From Leifsonia aquatica H1aii (GTDB taxonomy: Bacteria > Actinomycetota > Actinomycetes > Actinomycetales > Microbacteriaceae), in NCBI RefSeq assembly GCF_000633535.1, contig NZ_AYMR01000006.1, positions 305,132 to 369,131 of the forward strand: a stretch of 64,000 nucleotides of DNA, written 5' to 3'. Shown piece after piece: positions 1 to 13,858 of this stretch. The translations under genes were made by a program, and so were the position numbers. Each line of letters begins with the position of its first letter. The first letter of the stretch is position 1. The notes beneath the pieces were generated by a model that saw nothing but the letters and a program-made list of their open reading frames with translations, was not told the DNA's origin and searched no databases.

Positions 1-996
1 GCCTTCGTCGACGCCTCCGCCTGCACGGCCGCCGTCGACGCGAAGTCGAAGTTCGTGCCGTGGACCTGGTCGCAGTCCAGCTTCGCCGGCACCGGTGTGT
101 TCGCGTTCCCGCAGGACACCGGCCCGATGGCGCTCTTCGTCCGCAGCGACATCTTCCAGCAGCACGGCCTCGAGATCCCGAAGACGTGGGACGAGTACGC
201 GGCCGACGCGCAGAAGCTGCACGACGCCGACCCCAGCCTGACCATGACGTTCTTCGACCCGAACAACGCCGAGTGGTTCAACGGCCTGCTCTGGCAGAAC
301 GGCGCCGACATGTACTCCTACGCCGGGGACAAGTGGCACGTCTCGGTCGACAACGACAAGAGCAAGCAGGTCGCCGAGTACTGGCAGAAGCTGATCGACG
401 CGAAGCTCGTGCGCACCGACCTGGCGAACGGCTCGACCCCGATGTACGCGGCCTACCAGCAGAACCAGATCGCCAGCTACGTGGGCGCCGCCTGGGGCTA
501 CAGCATGTTCCGCGACAACCTGCCGGACCAGGCGGGCAAGTGGAGCATCGTCCCGATGCCGACCTGGGGCTCCAGCCCGGCGTCCGGCGACTGGGGCGGG
601 TCGACCGTCGCCTTCATGAAGGGCAACAAGCACCTGTACGAGTCGGTCAAGTTCAACGAGTGGCTGACCACCGACCCCGAGGCCCTGGCCCTGGAGAACA
701 AGCTCGGCGGCCTCTACCCGGCGGCGCTCGCCGGGTCGAAGCTCCCCGCGCTCTCGGAGGGCGTGCCCTACTACAACAACGAGAAGATCTTCGACGTCTT
801 CGCGGACTCCTCCAAGAACATCGACACGAGCTTCACCTGGGGCCCCACGCAGAAGACGGTCAACGTCGCACTGCAGGACTCGATGGCGAAGGCCGCCGCA
901 GGCAGCGGGACCCTGACCGACGCCCTCGAGGCGGCCCAGGCCGCCGCGCTGAAGTCGATGAAGGATCAGGCGATCCCGGCGACGGCGGGCAACTGA
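1..996 (+). CDS. Sugar ABC transporter solute-binding protein (5' partial)
   Basis: The reading frame is open from the first base, so the true start and signal peptide lie outside the window; 331 codons remain. The product resembles family-1 extracellular solute-binding proteins, with a hinge region rich in Trp, Tyr and Asn and a typical C-terminal stretch listing residues such as MAKAAAG. It should capture an oligosaccharide outside the membrane and deliver it to the two permeases that follow, 7 bp and further downstream. The neighbouring alpha-mannosidase and beta-galactosidase suggest a mannose- or galactose-containing ligand, which is inference from context only. Confidence 0.85.
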   Translation, partial: AFVDASACTAAVDAKSKFVPWTWSQSSFAGTGVFAFPQDTGPMALFVRSDIFQQHGLEIPKTWDEYAADAQKLHDADPSLTMTFFDPNNAEWFNGLLWQNGADMYSYAGDKWHVSVDNDKSKQVAEYWQKLIDAKLVRTDLANGSTPMYAAYQQNQIASYVGAAWGYSMFRDNLPDQAGKWSIVPMPTWGSSPASGDWGGSTVAFMKGNKHLYESVKFNEWLTTDPEALALENKLGGLYPAALAGSKLPALSEGVPYYNNEKIFDVFADSSKNIDTSFTWGPTQKTVNVALQDSMAKAAAGSGTLTDALEAAQAAALKSMKDQAIPATAGN

Positions 997-1003
997 TCCG
1001 CGC

Positions 1004-1957
1004 ATGACCGCCACCGCGACCCGCGCACCACGCGCGACCCGCGCGATGACTCCGGCCGGAGGCCGCCACCGCACAGGCGGCGGCCCCCGGGCCGGCACCA
1101 TCGTCGCCTTCCTCCTCCCGTTCTTCCTGCCGTTCGTGCTCTTCTACCTGGTGCCGGTCTGCTACGCGATCTGGCAGAGCTTCCTGGTGGTGCGGCGCAG
1201 CGGCGGCCAGTACGGCGTCGCCTACACGACCTTCGGCGGGTTCGAGCAGTACGCCCAGGTGTTCCAGAACACCGAGTTCTGGGCGAGCATCGGCCGGATC
1301 GGGCTCTTCGGCATCGTCCAGGTGCCGGTCATGCTGTTCGTCGCGCTCATCATGGCGCTGCTGCTGGACACGCCGCTGCTGAAGCTGAAGTCGTTCTTCC
1401 GCATCTCGGCCTTCATGCCGTACGCGGTGCCCGGCGTCATCGCGGCCATCATGTGGTCGTTCCTCTACTCCCCGCAGCTGAGCCCGATCGTCGACGTGCT
1501 GAAGGCCATCGGCCTGCAGCCCGACTTCCTCGGACCGGGTGCGATCCTCTGGTCCACGGCGAACGTCTCCACCTGGCTGTGGACCGGCTACAACATGCTC
1601 ATCATGTTCTCGGCCCTGCAGTCGATCCCGCAGGAGCTCTACGAGGCGGCGAAGCTCGATGGCGCGTCCAATTGGGCGATCGCCTGGCAGATCAAGGTCC
1701 CGATCATCGCCCCCTCGATCATCCTGACCACCGTCTTCTCGATCATCGGGACGCTCCAGCTGTTCGCCGAGCCCGCCGTGCTGCGGCAGATCTCGTCGAA
1801 CATCTCGAGCACCTTCACCCCGAACATGCTCGCCTACGCGGTCGCGTCCGGGAACAACTACCAGCAGGCCGCGGCGATCTCCGTCGTCATCGCCCTGATC
1901 ACCTTCGTGCTGAGCTTCGGCTTCATGCGCCTGACGTCGAAGAGGGCCGGCCTGTGA
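1004..1957 (+). CDS. Sugar ABC transporter permease, MalF/UgpA type
   Basis: This 317-residue integral membrane protein has a basic, Thr/Arg-rich N-terminus followed by about six hydrophobic segments. The EAA cytoplasmic loop that contacts the ATPase is visible as EAAKLDGASNWAIAWQIKVP, near residues 209-228. It would form half of the membrane channel for the solute taken up by the preceding binding protein. The gene starts 7 bp after that gene and its stop overlaps the start of the partner permease, so all are cotranscribed. Confidence 0.93.
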   Translation: MTATATRAPRATRAMTPAGGRHRTGGGPRAGTIVAFLLPFFLPFVLFYLVPVCYAIWQSFLVVRRSGGQYGVAYTTFGGFEQYAQVFQNTEFWASIGRIGLFGIVQVPVMLFVALIMALLLDTPLLKLKSFFRISAFMPYAVPGVIAAIMWSFLYSPQLSPIVDVLKAIGLQPDFLGPGAILWSTANVSTWLWTGYNMLIMFSALQSIPQELYEAAKLDGASNWAIAWQIKVPIIAPSIILTTVFSIIGTLQLFAEPAVLRQISSNISSTFTPNMLAYAVASGNNYQQAAAISVVIALITFVLSFGFMRLTSKRAGL

Positions 1958-2811
1958 GCACGCAGCGCGTCCACCGCGAGAGCCTGTTGAGCCGCACCGG
2001 GGCGATGGCCCTGATGTTCCTGCTGGCCATCTACTTCCTGCTCCCGGTCTACTTCCTCATCGTCGCGTCGACCAAGCCACAGGGCGACCTCGCCTCGACC
2101 TTCGGGCTCTGGTTCTCGCACTTCAACCTGTTCGAGAACCTGAACACGCTCTTCAGCCGCAGCAACGGGATCTTCGCGCAGTGGGCGCTGAACAGCGTCA
2201 TCTACGCCGTGCTCGGCGCGGCCGTCGGCACCCTCATCTCGGCGCTCTGCGGCTACGCTCTGGCGAAGTTCCGGTTCCGGGGGCGGGAGTTCCTCTTCTC
2301 CGTGATCCTCGGCGGGGTGCTGGTGCCGACCACGGCCCTGGCGCTGCCGCTGTTCCTCCTCTTCTCGGCGACCGGGATCGTGAACACCTACCTGGCCGTC
2401 TTCCTGCCGAGCATCGTCAGCCCGTTCGGGGTCTACCTCGCCCGGATCTTCACCTCCGCAGCGGTGCCCGAAGAGCTCCTCGAGTCGGCCCGCCTCGACG
2501 GCGCGGGGGAGTTCCGCACCTTCTTCTCGGTCGCGTTCAAGCTGATGACCCCGTCGCTGGTGACGATCTTCCTCTTCCAGTTCGTCGGGATCTGGAACAA
2601 CTTCTTCCTCCCGATGGTGATGCTGCAGAAGGAGTCGCTCTTCCCGATCACGCTCGGGCTCTTCGAGTGGAACGGCCAGACGGCGCGCGTCTCGCTGCTG
2701 CAGGGGTCGGTCATCACCGGCTCGCTCGTCTCGATCATCCCGGTGATCATCCTCTTCATCCTCCTCCAGCGGTTCTGGCGCACCGGCCTCGCTGCCGGCT
2801 CGCTCAAGTGA
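1954..2811 (+). CDS. Sugar ABC transporter permease, MalG type
   Basis: The protein has 285 residues with six predicted membrane spans and an EAA loop of the form ESARLDGAGEFRTFFSVAFKLMTPS. I chose the GTG at 1954, which overlaps the TGA of the MalF-type gene (GTGA). The same frame stays open far upstream, but there it only shadows the first permease. It is the second half of the channel of the block-1 importer. No ATP-binding subunit is encoded in the visible part of this operon, so a shared ATPase is probably used, as is common for actinobacterial carbohydrate importers. Confidence 0.93.
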   Translation: MSTQRVHRESLLSRTGAMALMFLLAIYFLLPVYFLIVASTKPQGDLASTFGLWFSHFNLFENLNTLFSRSNGIFAQWALNSVIYAVLGAAVGTLISALCGYALAKFRFRGREFLFSVILGGVLVPTTALALPLFLLFSATGIVNTYLAVFLPSIVSPFGVYLARIFTSAAVPEELLESARLDGAGEFRTFFSVAFKLMTPSLVTIFLFQFVGIWNNFFLPMVMLQKESLFPITLGLFEWNGQTARVSLLQGSVITGSLVSIIPVIILFILLQRFWRTGLAAGSLK

Positions 2812-2826
2812 CGCGCTGAGCGTCAC
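2808..2826 (+). other. Short hairpin across the permease stop codon
   Basis: GTGACGC (2808-2814) and GCGTCAC (2820-2826) form a perfect 7-bp stem around a 5-nt loop. It covers the end of the MalG-type gene and precedes the mannosidase. No T-run follows, so it is more likely an intra-operon RNA processing or attenuation point than a full terminator. Confidence 0.4.
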
Positions 2827-2876
2827 CTCGCCCGTCCGAACCGCCCCTCTCGACCGACAGAAGGTATTCCCCCTCC

Positions 2877-8620
<5,744 letters not shown>

Positions 8621-8621
8621 C

Positions 8622-8658
8622 CGACGGCTCGCGCCGGCCGCGTGCGCCGGAGCCGTCG
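8622..8658. terminator. Bidirectional terminator-like hairpin
   Basis: CGACGGCTC (8622-8630) pairs perfectly with GAGCCGTCG (8650-8658) around a GC-rich 19-nt loop. It fills the 39-bp gap between the convergent ends of the beta-galactosidase gene and the isochorismatase remnant. It can therefore stop transcription from both sides. There is no T-tract, as is frequent in high-GC actinobacteria. Confidence 0.6.
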
Positions 8659-8659
8659 C

Positions 8660-8899
8660 TCAGTCGTCGAGCAGTTCCGCCGTCGACACGACCGTCGCGA
8701 ACTCACCGTGGAGGTTCGTGGCGGTCACCGCCGCGAGCGTCTCGGCGGAATGCCGTCGCCAGTGCGCCAACAGTGCGGCGATGTTGGTCTCGCAGCGCGG
8801 GTTGTCGCCGCGACCCCAGAAGGCCGCGTCGTCGAAGCCCTTCTGTACGTCCACGATGACGAGGGCGGGGCGGTCGAGGCGCGATCCGTGTCCGGGCAT
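8660..8899 (-). pseudogene. Isochorismatase-family hydrolase with an in-frame internal deletion
   Basis: The 79 residues read as the N-terminus of a cysteine hydrolase (ALVIVDVQKGFDDAAFWGRGDNP, with the catalytic-triad Asp), running to about residue 49. They then continue directly into the usual extreme C-terminus (ETLAAVTATNLHGEFATVV). Family members are near 190 residues, so roughly 110 central residues are missing. The lost part includes the catalytic Lys and Cys, and the reading frame is kept. It cannot be an active hydrolase as it stands. It is most simply a decayed gene left by a single deletion near 8750. A functional mini-protein cannot be excluded but is not supported. Confidence 0.75.
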
Positions 8900-8923
8900 G
8901 CCCCGACCGTATCGCCGATCCGG

Positions 8924-9061
8924 TCAGCCCGGCTCCTCCTCGGCCTCCACCGTCTCGTCGGCGTCGATCCCGCTGTCGTCGGTCTCGGTCGCCTCGACCG
9001 CCTCCTCCGCTTCGGCGCGGGCCTCGGCCTCGGCGGCCCGTTCGCGTTTCTCCCGGCTCAT
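8924..9061 (-). CDS. Small, highly acidic protein (45 aa)
   Basis: The short frame from ATG at 9061 to TGA at 8924 encodes MSREKRERAAEAEARAEAEE followed by a stretch dominated by Glu, Ala, Asp and Thr and ending EEEPG. A good Shine-Dalgarno sequence (GGGAGA) stands about 5 nt before the ATG. The charge pattern (basic start, then almost entirely acidic and Ala-rich) predicts a helical or disordered protein. I recognise no family and assign no function. The strong ribosome site and clean composition argue that it is real. It lies just upstream of the isochorismatase remnant on the same strand. Confidence 0.55.
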   Translation of the reverse strand: MSREKRERAAEAEARAEAEEAVEATETDDSGIDADETVEAEEEPG

Positions 9062-9176
9062 CTCGTCTCCCGTCGTCGCTGGTCGGCGGCCCCCGCGACG
9101 ACGCGGCCGCGGATGCCTCAGCTGCAGCGTACGACCGGCGGAGGTCGACGGCGCGGACGTTCGGTACGATCGGGTC

Positions 9177-9205
9177 TTGACGACCTACTTGTTTTTTGCA
9201 AGTAT
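9177..9205 (+). promoter_or_regulatory. Promoter and HxlR-type operator before the VOC gene
   Basis: TTGACG (9177-9182) and AAGTAT (9200-9205) are separated by 17 bp and fit -35/-10 positions, although the -10 is weak. Between them lies a perfect inverted repeat, TACTTG (9186-9191) and CAAGTA (9199-9204), with a 7-bp T-rich spacer. Regulators of the HxlR family commonly bind short dyads of this size, and an HxlR gene is the second gene of the operon. Autoregulation is inferred. Confidence 0.6.
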
Positions 9206-9257
9206 CGGTCTCGACAGCGATCCACACCATCGAAACAATCCGTCGAAGGAGACCACG

Positions 9258-9695
9258 ATGTCCGCGATGTTCGTCAACCTGCCGGTGACCGACCTGGAGC
9301 GCGCGAAGGCGTTCTACACGGCCCTCGGCTTCACCATCAACCCGCAGTTCACCGACCACAACGCCGCCTGCGTCGTCGTGGAGGAGGACCACAACTACTT
9401 CATGATCCTGGTGCGCGAGTTCTTCCAGACCTTCACCGACCTGCCGATCGGCGACCCGGCGGTCAACCCGTCCGTCTCGACGGCGATCTTCGTCGATTCG
9501 CGCGAGGCGGTCGACAAGGCGGTCGCCGACGGTGTCGCCGCGGGCGGCACCGAGCCCCGCGAGGCCGCGGACTACGGCTTCATGTACCAGCGTCAGCTGG
9601 CCGACCCGGACGGCAACCTGCTCGAATTCGGCTGGATGGACCCGGTCGCCGCCCAGCAGGGACCCGAGGCCTACGCGAACCAGCAGCAGGCCTGA
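9258..9695 (+). CDS. VOC family (glyoxalase-like) protein
   Basis: This 145-residue protein has two beta-alpha-beta-beta-beta modules of the vicinal-oxygen-chelate fold, beginning MFVNLPVTDLERAKAFYTALG and ending with the DPDGNLLEFGWMDP signature. The ATG at 9258 follows a GAAGGAG ribosome site. Members of this subgroup include glyoxalase-like and resistance-type proteins. The two-module length suggests a dimer forming metal sites at the interface. It is followed 5 bp later by an HxlR regulator, an arrangement usual for stress- or electrophile-responsive VOC genes. The substrate is unknown. Confidence 0.85.
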   Translation: MSAMFVNLPVTDLERAKAFYTALGFTINPQFTDHNAACVVVEEDHNYFMILVREFFQTFTDLPIGDPAVNPSVSTAIFVDSREAVDKAVADGVAAGGTEPREAADYGFMYQRQLADPDGNLLEFGWMDPVAAQQGPEAYANQQQA

Positions 9696-9700
9696 GGTCC

Positions 9701-10342
9701 ATGGCCGCACGCGACTACGGGCAGTACTGCGGGGTCACACGAGCCCTGGAGCTGGTGGGCGAACGCTGGGCGCTGCTCATCATCCGCGACCTGCTCGTCG
9801 GGCCGCGCCGCTACGGCGAGCTCGCCGCGGGGCTCCCGCGCATCCCGAGCAACATCCTGGCGGCGCGGCTCAAGGAGCTGCAGGAGGCCGGCATCATCCG
9901 CCGCGCGCCCCGCTCGCGGGTGATCGTCTACGAGCTGACGCCCTACGGTCGCGAGCTCGAGCCGGTCGTGCTCGCGCTCGGCACCTGGGGGTTCAAGGCG
10001 ATGGGGGAGCCGCGCGAGGAGCAGGTGATCACCCCGGACTCGATGACGATGGCGCTGCGCACCGCTTTCCGGCCGCAGGTCGCGGCCGACCTGCCGGCCA
10101 CGGCGTACGCCGCCCGGCTCGGGCCCGCCGAACTGCTCATCCGGGTGCAGGGGCCCACCCTGGCGGTCGTGCGCGGCGACGGCCCGGCCGATCTCGCCTT
10201 CTCCGCGGGCCCGGACATCCGCCGGCTCATCTCGGGCGAGCTCCCGCCGGACCGCGCGATCGCGACGGGTGTGGTCGAGGTGCTGAGCGGTCCAGGCGAC
10301 CTGCTCGACCGGTTCGCCAGCACCTTCCACCTGGCCGCTTGA
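9701..10342 (+). CDS. HxlR-family transcriptional regulator with C-terminal extension
   Basis: The 213-residue protein starts MAARDYGQYCGVTRALELVG and carries a winged helix-turn-helix (ERWALLIIRDLLVGPRRYGEL...SNILAARLKELQEAGII) in residues 10-95. The early Cys in QYCGV is the conserved redox-sensing position in many HxlR members. The remaining 110 residues resemble the SCP2-like ligand domain often attached to actinobacterial HxlR proteins. It overlaps neither neighbour but is only 5 bp from the VOC gene. It probably represses that operon through the dyad at 9186-9204, which is inference. Confidence 0.88.
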   Translation: MAARDYGQYCGVTRALELVGERWALLIIRDLLVGPRRYGELAAGLPRIPSNILAARLKELQEAGIIRRAPRSRVIVYELTPYGRELEPVVLALGTWGFKAMGEPREEQVITPDSMTMALRTAFRPQVAADLPATAYAARLGPAELLIRVQGPTLAVVRGDGPADLAFSAGPDIRRLISGELPPDRAIATGVVEVLSGPGDLLDRFASTFHLAA

Positions 10343-10427
10343 GCGCGACGGCGGATCGGGACTCCCTCTGCACGCCCGCATCCGCCAGACTGGGCGCGAC
10401 ACCCACCGATCGTGAGCGGAGGCCGCA

Positions 10428-11321
10428 ATGGGAGACCGTGCCGGAACCTGGCCGGCCCTCGACGTCGAGGCCTGGACCCCCACCCGGGACACGCTGCACC
10501 TCTGGCTGCAGATCATCGGGAAGCTGCGGATGGTCGGCTCGCCGTTCGTCAACCACTGGTGGCATGTCACGCTCTCGCTGAGCGCGCGGGGGCTCGCGAC
10601 GGGTCCGATCCCGCTGGACGGTCTCGTCCTCGACATCGAGTTCGACTTCGTCGATCACCGGCTCGTGCTGCGGACCAGCGAGGGGGGCCGCGAGGAGATC
10701 CCGCTGCGCCCGATCACCGTCGCCGCGTTCCACCGCCTGACGTTCGCCGCGCTCGGACGCCTGGGCGTCGACCTCGAGATCCACCCGACGCCGAACGAGG
10801 TCGACCCGGCCATCCCGTTCCCGGACGACGAGGAGCACCGCAGCTACGATCCGGCCCAGGCGCACGCGTTCTGGCAGCAGTTGATCCGAGCCGACGGCGT
10901 GCTGCGCCGGCTGCGCTCCGAGTTCCGCGGCAAGGCGAGTCCGGTCCACCTGTTCTGGGGCGCGCTCGACATCGCGACGACCCGGTTCTCCGGACGGCCG
11001 GCGCCGGTGCATCCGGGCGGCGTGCCCAACTGCCCCGATCGTGTCATGATCGAGGGCTACTGCGACGAGATCAGCAGCTCGGGGTTCTGGCCGGGCGGCG
11101 GCCGCGAGGGTGCCTTCTACTCGTATGCCTACCCCGAGCCCGACGGGTACGCCGAGACGCCCGTGCCGCCGGGCGCATCGTACGATCCGGCCCTGGGCGA
11201 GTTCGTGCTGCCCTACGAGACCGTCCGCACGTCGAGCGACCCGTCGGGGCTGGCGCTGGAGTTCTTGCGCGCCACATCGGCGGCCGCGGCGCGACTCGCG
11301 GGATGGCCGGCGATCGGGTGA
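10428..11321 (+). CDS. DUF5996 family protein
   Basis: This 297-residue soluble protein matches my memory of the DUF5996 family by its opening WPALDVEAWTPTRDTLHLWLQIIGKLRM, its PFVNHWWHVTLSLSARGL segment and the SPVHLFWGALDIATTRFSGR block. The final part contains the Trp/Gly-rich SSGFWPGGG and a PPGASYDPALGEFVLPYE segment. There is no signal peptide or membrane span. The biochemical role of the family is unknown. The gene has 85 bp of upstream space and converges on the aldo-keto reductase gene. Confidence 0.8.
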   Translation: MGDRAGTWPALDVEAWTPTRDTLHLWLQIIGKLRMVGSPFVNHWWHVTLSLSARGLATGPIPLDGLVLDIEFDFVDHRLVLRTSEGGREEIPLRPITVAAFHRLTFAALGRLGVDLEIHPTPNEVDPAIPFPDDEEHRSYDPAQAHAFWQQLIRADGVLRRLRSEFRGKASPVHLFWGALDIATTRFSGRPAPVHPGGVPNCPDRVMIEGYCDEISSSGFWPGGGREGAFYSYAYPEPDGYAETPVPPGASYDPALGEFVLPYETVRTSSDPSGLALEFLRATSAAAARLAGWPAIG

Positions 11322-11420
11322 CGGAGCGGCGGAGGCGTCGGGACCTCCTCCGGGTGGAGAGCGTCCGCCGCCCGGCCGTCCGCCGCCCCCGCCGCCCCGC
11401 CGGATGACCCGTCGTCCGCC

Positions 11421-12446
11421 CTATTGCGCCGAGCGCTCCGCCGCCGGCCGCCGGCGCAGGGATGCGTCGCCGACCTCCGGACCGCGGTAGACCATGTCCA
11501 TCGCACCGATGCTCTCGCCGGGCGGGACGATCGCGTCGATGCGGTCGAGGAGCTCGTCCGACAGCGAGACGTCCATCCCGGCCAGGGTGTCCTCCAACTG
11601 CTCCATCGTGCGAGGGCCGGCGATGGCGGAGGTGACACCCGGGTGCGCGATGACGAAGGCCATCGCCAGGTGGGTGAGCTTCACCCCGGCCTCGTCGGCG
11701 AGGGCGACCAGCTGCTCCACGGCGGCGAGGCGCCGCTCGTCGCGGAAATGACGCATGCCGGTCCGGGTGGAGCGGAAGTTGTCGTTCTCCTGACCCGCGC
11801 GGTAGCGGCCGGTCAGCGTACCCCCGGCGAGCGGGCTGTAGACGAGCGTCCCCATGCCGTAGCGCTGGGCGACGGGCAGGATCTCGCGCTCGATCTCCCG
11901 GTCGAGGAGGGAGTAGTTGGGCTGCTCGGTGCGGAACCGCTCGAAGCCGCGGCGCTCCGACATCCACTGGGCCTCGACGATCTCCGAGCCGCGCATGGAC
12001 GAACTGCCGATGGCGCGGACCTTGCCCTGGCGCACCAGGTCGGTGAGGGCGGAGAGCGTTTCGTCGATGTCGGCCTCGGTGTCGGGGCGGTGCAGCTGGT
12101 AGAGGTCGATGTGGTCGGTCTGGAGGCGGCGGAGCGAGCGTTCGACGGCCTGCATGATCCAGCGGCGGGAGGCGCCGCGGTGGGTGATGTCGTCGTCGAC
12201 CGGCCCCCAGAACTTGGTGGCCAGCACCACGTCGTCGCGGCGTCCCTTCAGTGCCTCGCCGACGACCTCCTCCGAGTCGCCGTAGCGGTCGGCGGTATCG
12301 ATGACGTTGATACCGGCGTCGAGCGCGCGGTGGATGATGCGGATGCCGTCGGCCCGTTCGGGGTTGCCGAGCGACCCCAGCATCATCGCGCCGAGGGCGT
12401 ACGGGGTGACCTGGATGCCGGTGCGGCCGAGGGTTCGATACTGCAT
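11421..12446 (-). CDS. Aldo/keto reductase
   Basis: The 341-residue TIM-barrel oxidoreductase starts at ATG 12446 (MQYRTLGRTGIQVTPYALG) behind an AGGAG site. The catalytic tetrad is visible as D50, Y55, K78 and H119, in DTADRY, ATKFWG and LYQLHRP. The NADP-binding end includes AIAGPRTMEQLEDTL. It is expected to reduce carbonyls with NADPH in the cytoplasm. The C-terminal MVYRGPEVGDASLRRRP tail is not conserved in the family. A divergent TetR gene lies 170 bp away, with two strong palindromes between, so TetR repression of this gene is likely. Confidence 0.92.
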   Translation of the reverse strand: MQYRTLGRTGIQVTPYALGAMMLGSLGNPERADGIRIIHRALDAGINVIDTADRYGDSEEVVGEALKGRRDDVVLATKFWGPVDDDITHRGASRRWIMQAVERSLRRLQTDHIDLYQLHRPDTEADIDETLSALTDLVRQGKVRAIGSSSMRGSEIVEAQWMSERRGFERFRTEQPNYSLLDREIEREILPVAQRYGMGTLVYSPLAGGTLTGRYRAGQENDNFRSTRTGMRHFRDERRLAAVEQLVALADEAGVKLTHLAMAFVIAHPGVTSAIAGPRTMEQLEDTLAGMDVSLSDELLDRIDAIVPPGESIGAMDMVYRGPEVGDASLRRRPAAERSAQ

Positions 12447-12514
12447 GCTGTCTGCTCCTGAACGGATCGGGATCGCGGCACCGGGGAGGCCGGGGTGTCG
12501 TATGATCGATGAAT

Positions 12515-12563
12515 CGGAACAATGCTCCGGTTGGGTGATCACTCTAACCGGAACCATGTTCCG
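12515..12563. promoter_or_regulatory. Twin TetR operators between the reductase and TetR genes
   Basis: Two 15-bp dyads share the pattern CGGAAC-N3-GTTCCG. The copy at 12549-12563 is perfect (CGGAACCATGTTCCG). The copy at 12515-12529 has one mismatch (CGGAACAATGCTCCG). Their start-to-start spacing is 34 bp. The inner flanks also form CCGGTT (12527-12532) and AACCGG (12546-12551) around GTGATCAC. Placement between divergent genes is typical for TetR-family autorepression with control of the partner gene. Confidence 0.75.
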
Positions 12564-12616
12564 CTTACAAGCCGACTGTACTCGCGCCGCGTCCCGCGCG
12601 CCAGAGGGAGCCCCGC

Positions 12617-13195
12617 ATGACCGACTCCGCCGTCCGCCCCCGGCGGGCCGACGCGCGGCAGAACGTCGCGTCCCTCGTCGAGGCGGCGAAGGCGGTGTTC
12701 GCCGAGTCCGGCGTCGACGCCCCAGTGCGCGCGATCGCCGAGCGGGCCGGCGTCGGCGTCGGGACGCTGTACCGGCACTTCCCGCTGCGCTCGGACCTGA
12801 TCTCGGCGGTGTTCCGCCGCGAGATCGACGCCTGCGCCGACGCGGCGCCGGAGATCGAGGCGGCCTTCCCCCCGGGCGAGGCGCTCGACCGGTGGATCAT
12901 GCGGTACACCCAGTTCGTGGCGACGAAACGCGGTCTCGCCTCCGCCCTGCACTCGGGCGATCCCGCCTACGAGCCGCTGGCGGAGTACTTCTCGACCCAC
13001 CTCGCACCGACTCTCGAGCGGCTGCTCGCGGCGGCGACGGCATCCGGCGACGTCGTGCAGCACGTGGACGCGTCGGAGTTCCTGGGCGCCGTCGCCAACC
13101 TGTGTCACGGGGGAGGCCCGTCGGCCACCGCGACGACGCCGCGCGCGGAGCGGATGGTGCGGCTGCTGCTCGCTGGGCTGCGGACGGCGGACTAG
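12617..13195 (+). CDS. TetR-family transcriptional regulator
   Basis: The 192-residue protein has an N-terminal TetR helix-turn-helix (residues 15-62, including IAERAGVGVGTLYRHFPLRSDLI) and an all-helical ligand and dimer domain. The ATG at 12617 is preceded by GGGAG. It is divergent from the aldo/keto reductase and likely binds the two CGGAAC-type palindromes in the shared intergenic space. The ligand is unknown. A short GGTCCC/GGGACC hairpin starts right at its stop codon. Confidence 0.93.
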   Translation: MTDSAVRPRRADARQNVASLVEAAKAVFAESGVDAPVRAIAERAGVGVGTLYRHFPLRSDLISAVFRREIDACADAAPEIEAAFPPGEALDRWIMRYTQFVATKRGLASALHSGDPAYEPLAEYFSTHLAPTLERLLAAATASGDVVQHVDASEFLGAVANLCHGGGPSATATTPRAERMVRLLLAGLRTAD

Positions 13196-13230
13196 GTCCC
13201 TCGGGACCGCGCTCCGTCTGGTCGTCGGCC

Positions 13231-13839
13231 TCAGGCGGCGCGGATGTGCTGTAAGCCGACCCGAAGGCGACGGAGCTGGAAGCGCCAGGGGCTGAGCCGG
13301 GGAGCCGTGACGACCAGGCCGGCGTGGTCGGCGATCCACTCCACCACCTCGTCGGTCGTGCGGTGGTCGGTAAGCACGTGCGTGGCGTAGCGGTCGCCGG
13401 CGAGAGCGGCGACGCAGCGGTCGATCTGCTGCACGGCCCACGTCTCACGTCGGAGCCCCGTGTGGAGGAACGCGATCCGGGTGCTCAATCGGCGGCGCAG
13501 GGTCTCGGGGGACGCGAGCAGCGCGTAGTGCCGCACATCGACTCCGCGTGATCGCAGGCCCCCGATGATCTCGTCGAAGTAGTCGTCCCGCACGATCGTC
13601 ATCGGCACGAGCACCGGACCGCGATGCGCCGCGTCGGCCTGCTCCAGGGTGTCGACGACCGCCGACCGCCACTGAGGGAGATCCTGGAAGTCGAGGCGCG
13701 CCTCTGTGGGCAGGGTGTGCTGGAGGGCGAAGCCCAGCAGTTCCGGGTCGGCGACGTGCGCGTCCGTCAGCCGGCGCCGGAGCTCGAAGGCGGTGTGGGT
13801 CTTGCCGGCCCCGAAGGCGCCGTTGATCCAGATCAGCAC
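13231..13839 (-). CDS. tmrB: TmrB-like ATP-binding protein (tunicamycin resistance homologue)
   Basis: The 202 residues follow Bacillus subtilis TmrB closely along the whole length: MLIWINGAFGAGKTHTAFEL (Walker A, residues 6-14), DLPQWRSAVVDTL, VLVPMTIVRDDYFDEIIGGL and WAVQQIDRCVAAL. The end also carries LRVGLQHIRAA, like the TmrB tail. TmrB is a membrane-associated P-loop protein that lowers sensitivity to tunicamycin-type nucleoside inhibitors of cell-wall lipid intermediates. A resistance role here is inference by homology. The gene is 19 bp downstream of the TetR gene that starts at 14476, on the same strand, so the two may be cotranscribed. Confidence 0.82.
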   Translation of the reverse strand: MLIWINGAFGAGKTHTAFELRRRLTDAHVADPELLGFALQHTLPTEARLDFQDLPQWRSAVVDTLEQADAAHRGPVLVPMTIVRDDYFDEIIGGLRSRGVDVRHYALLASPETLRRRLSTRIAFLHTGLRRETWAVQQIDRCVAALAGDRYATHVLTDHRTTDEVVEWIADHAGLVVTAPRLSPWRFQLRRLRVGLQHIRAA

Positions 13840-13858
13840 GGTCGGAGCCGCCTCGCCG

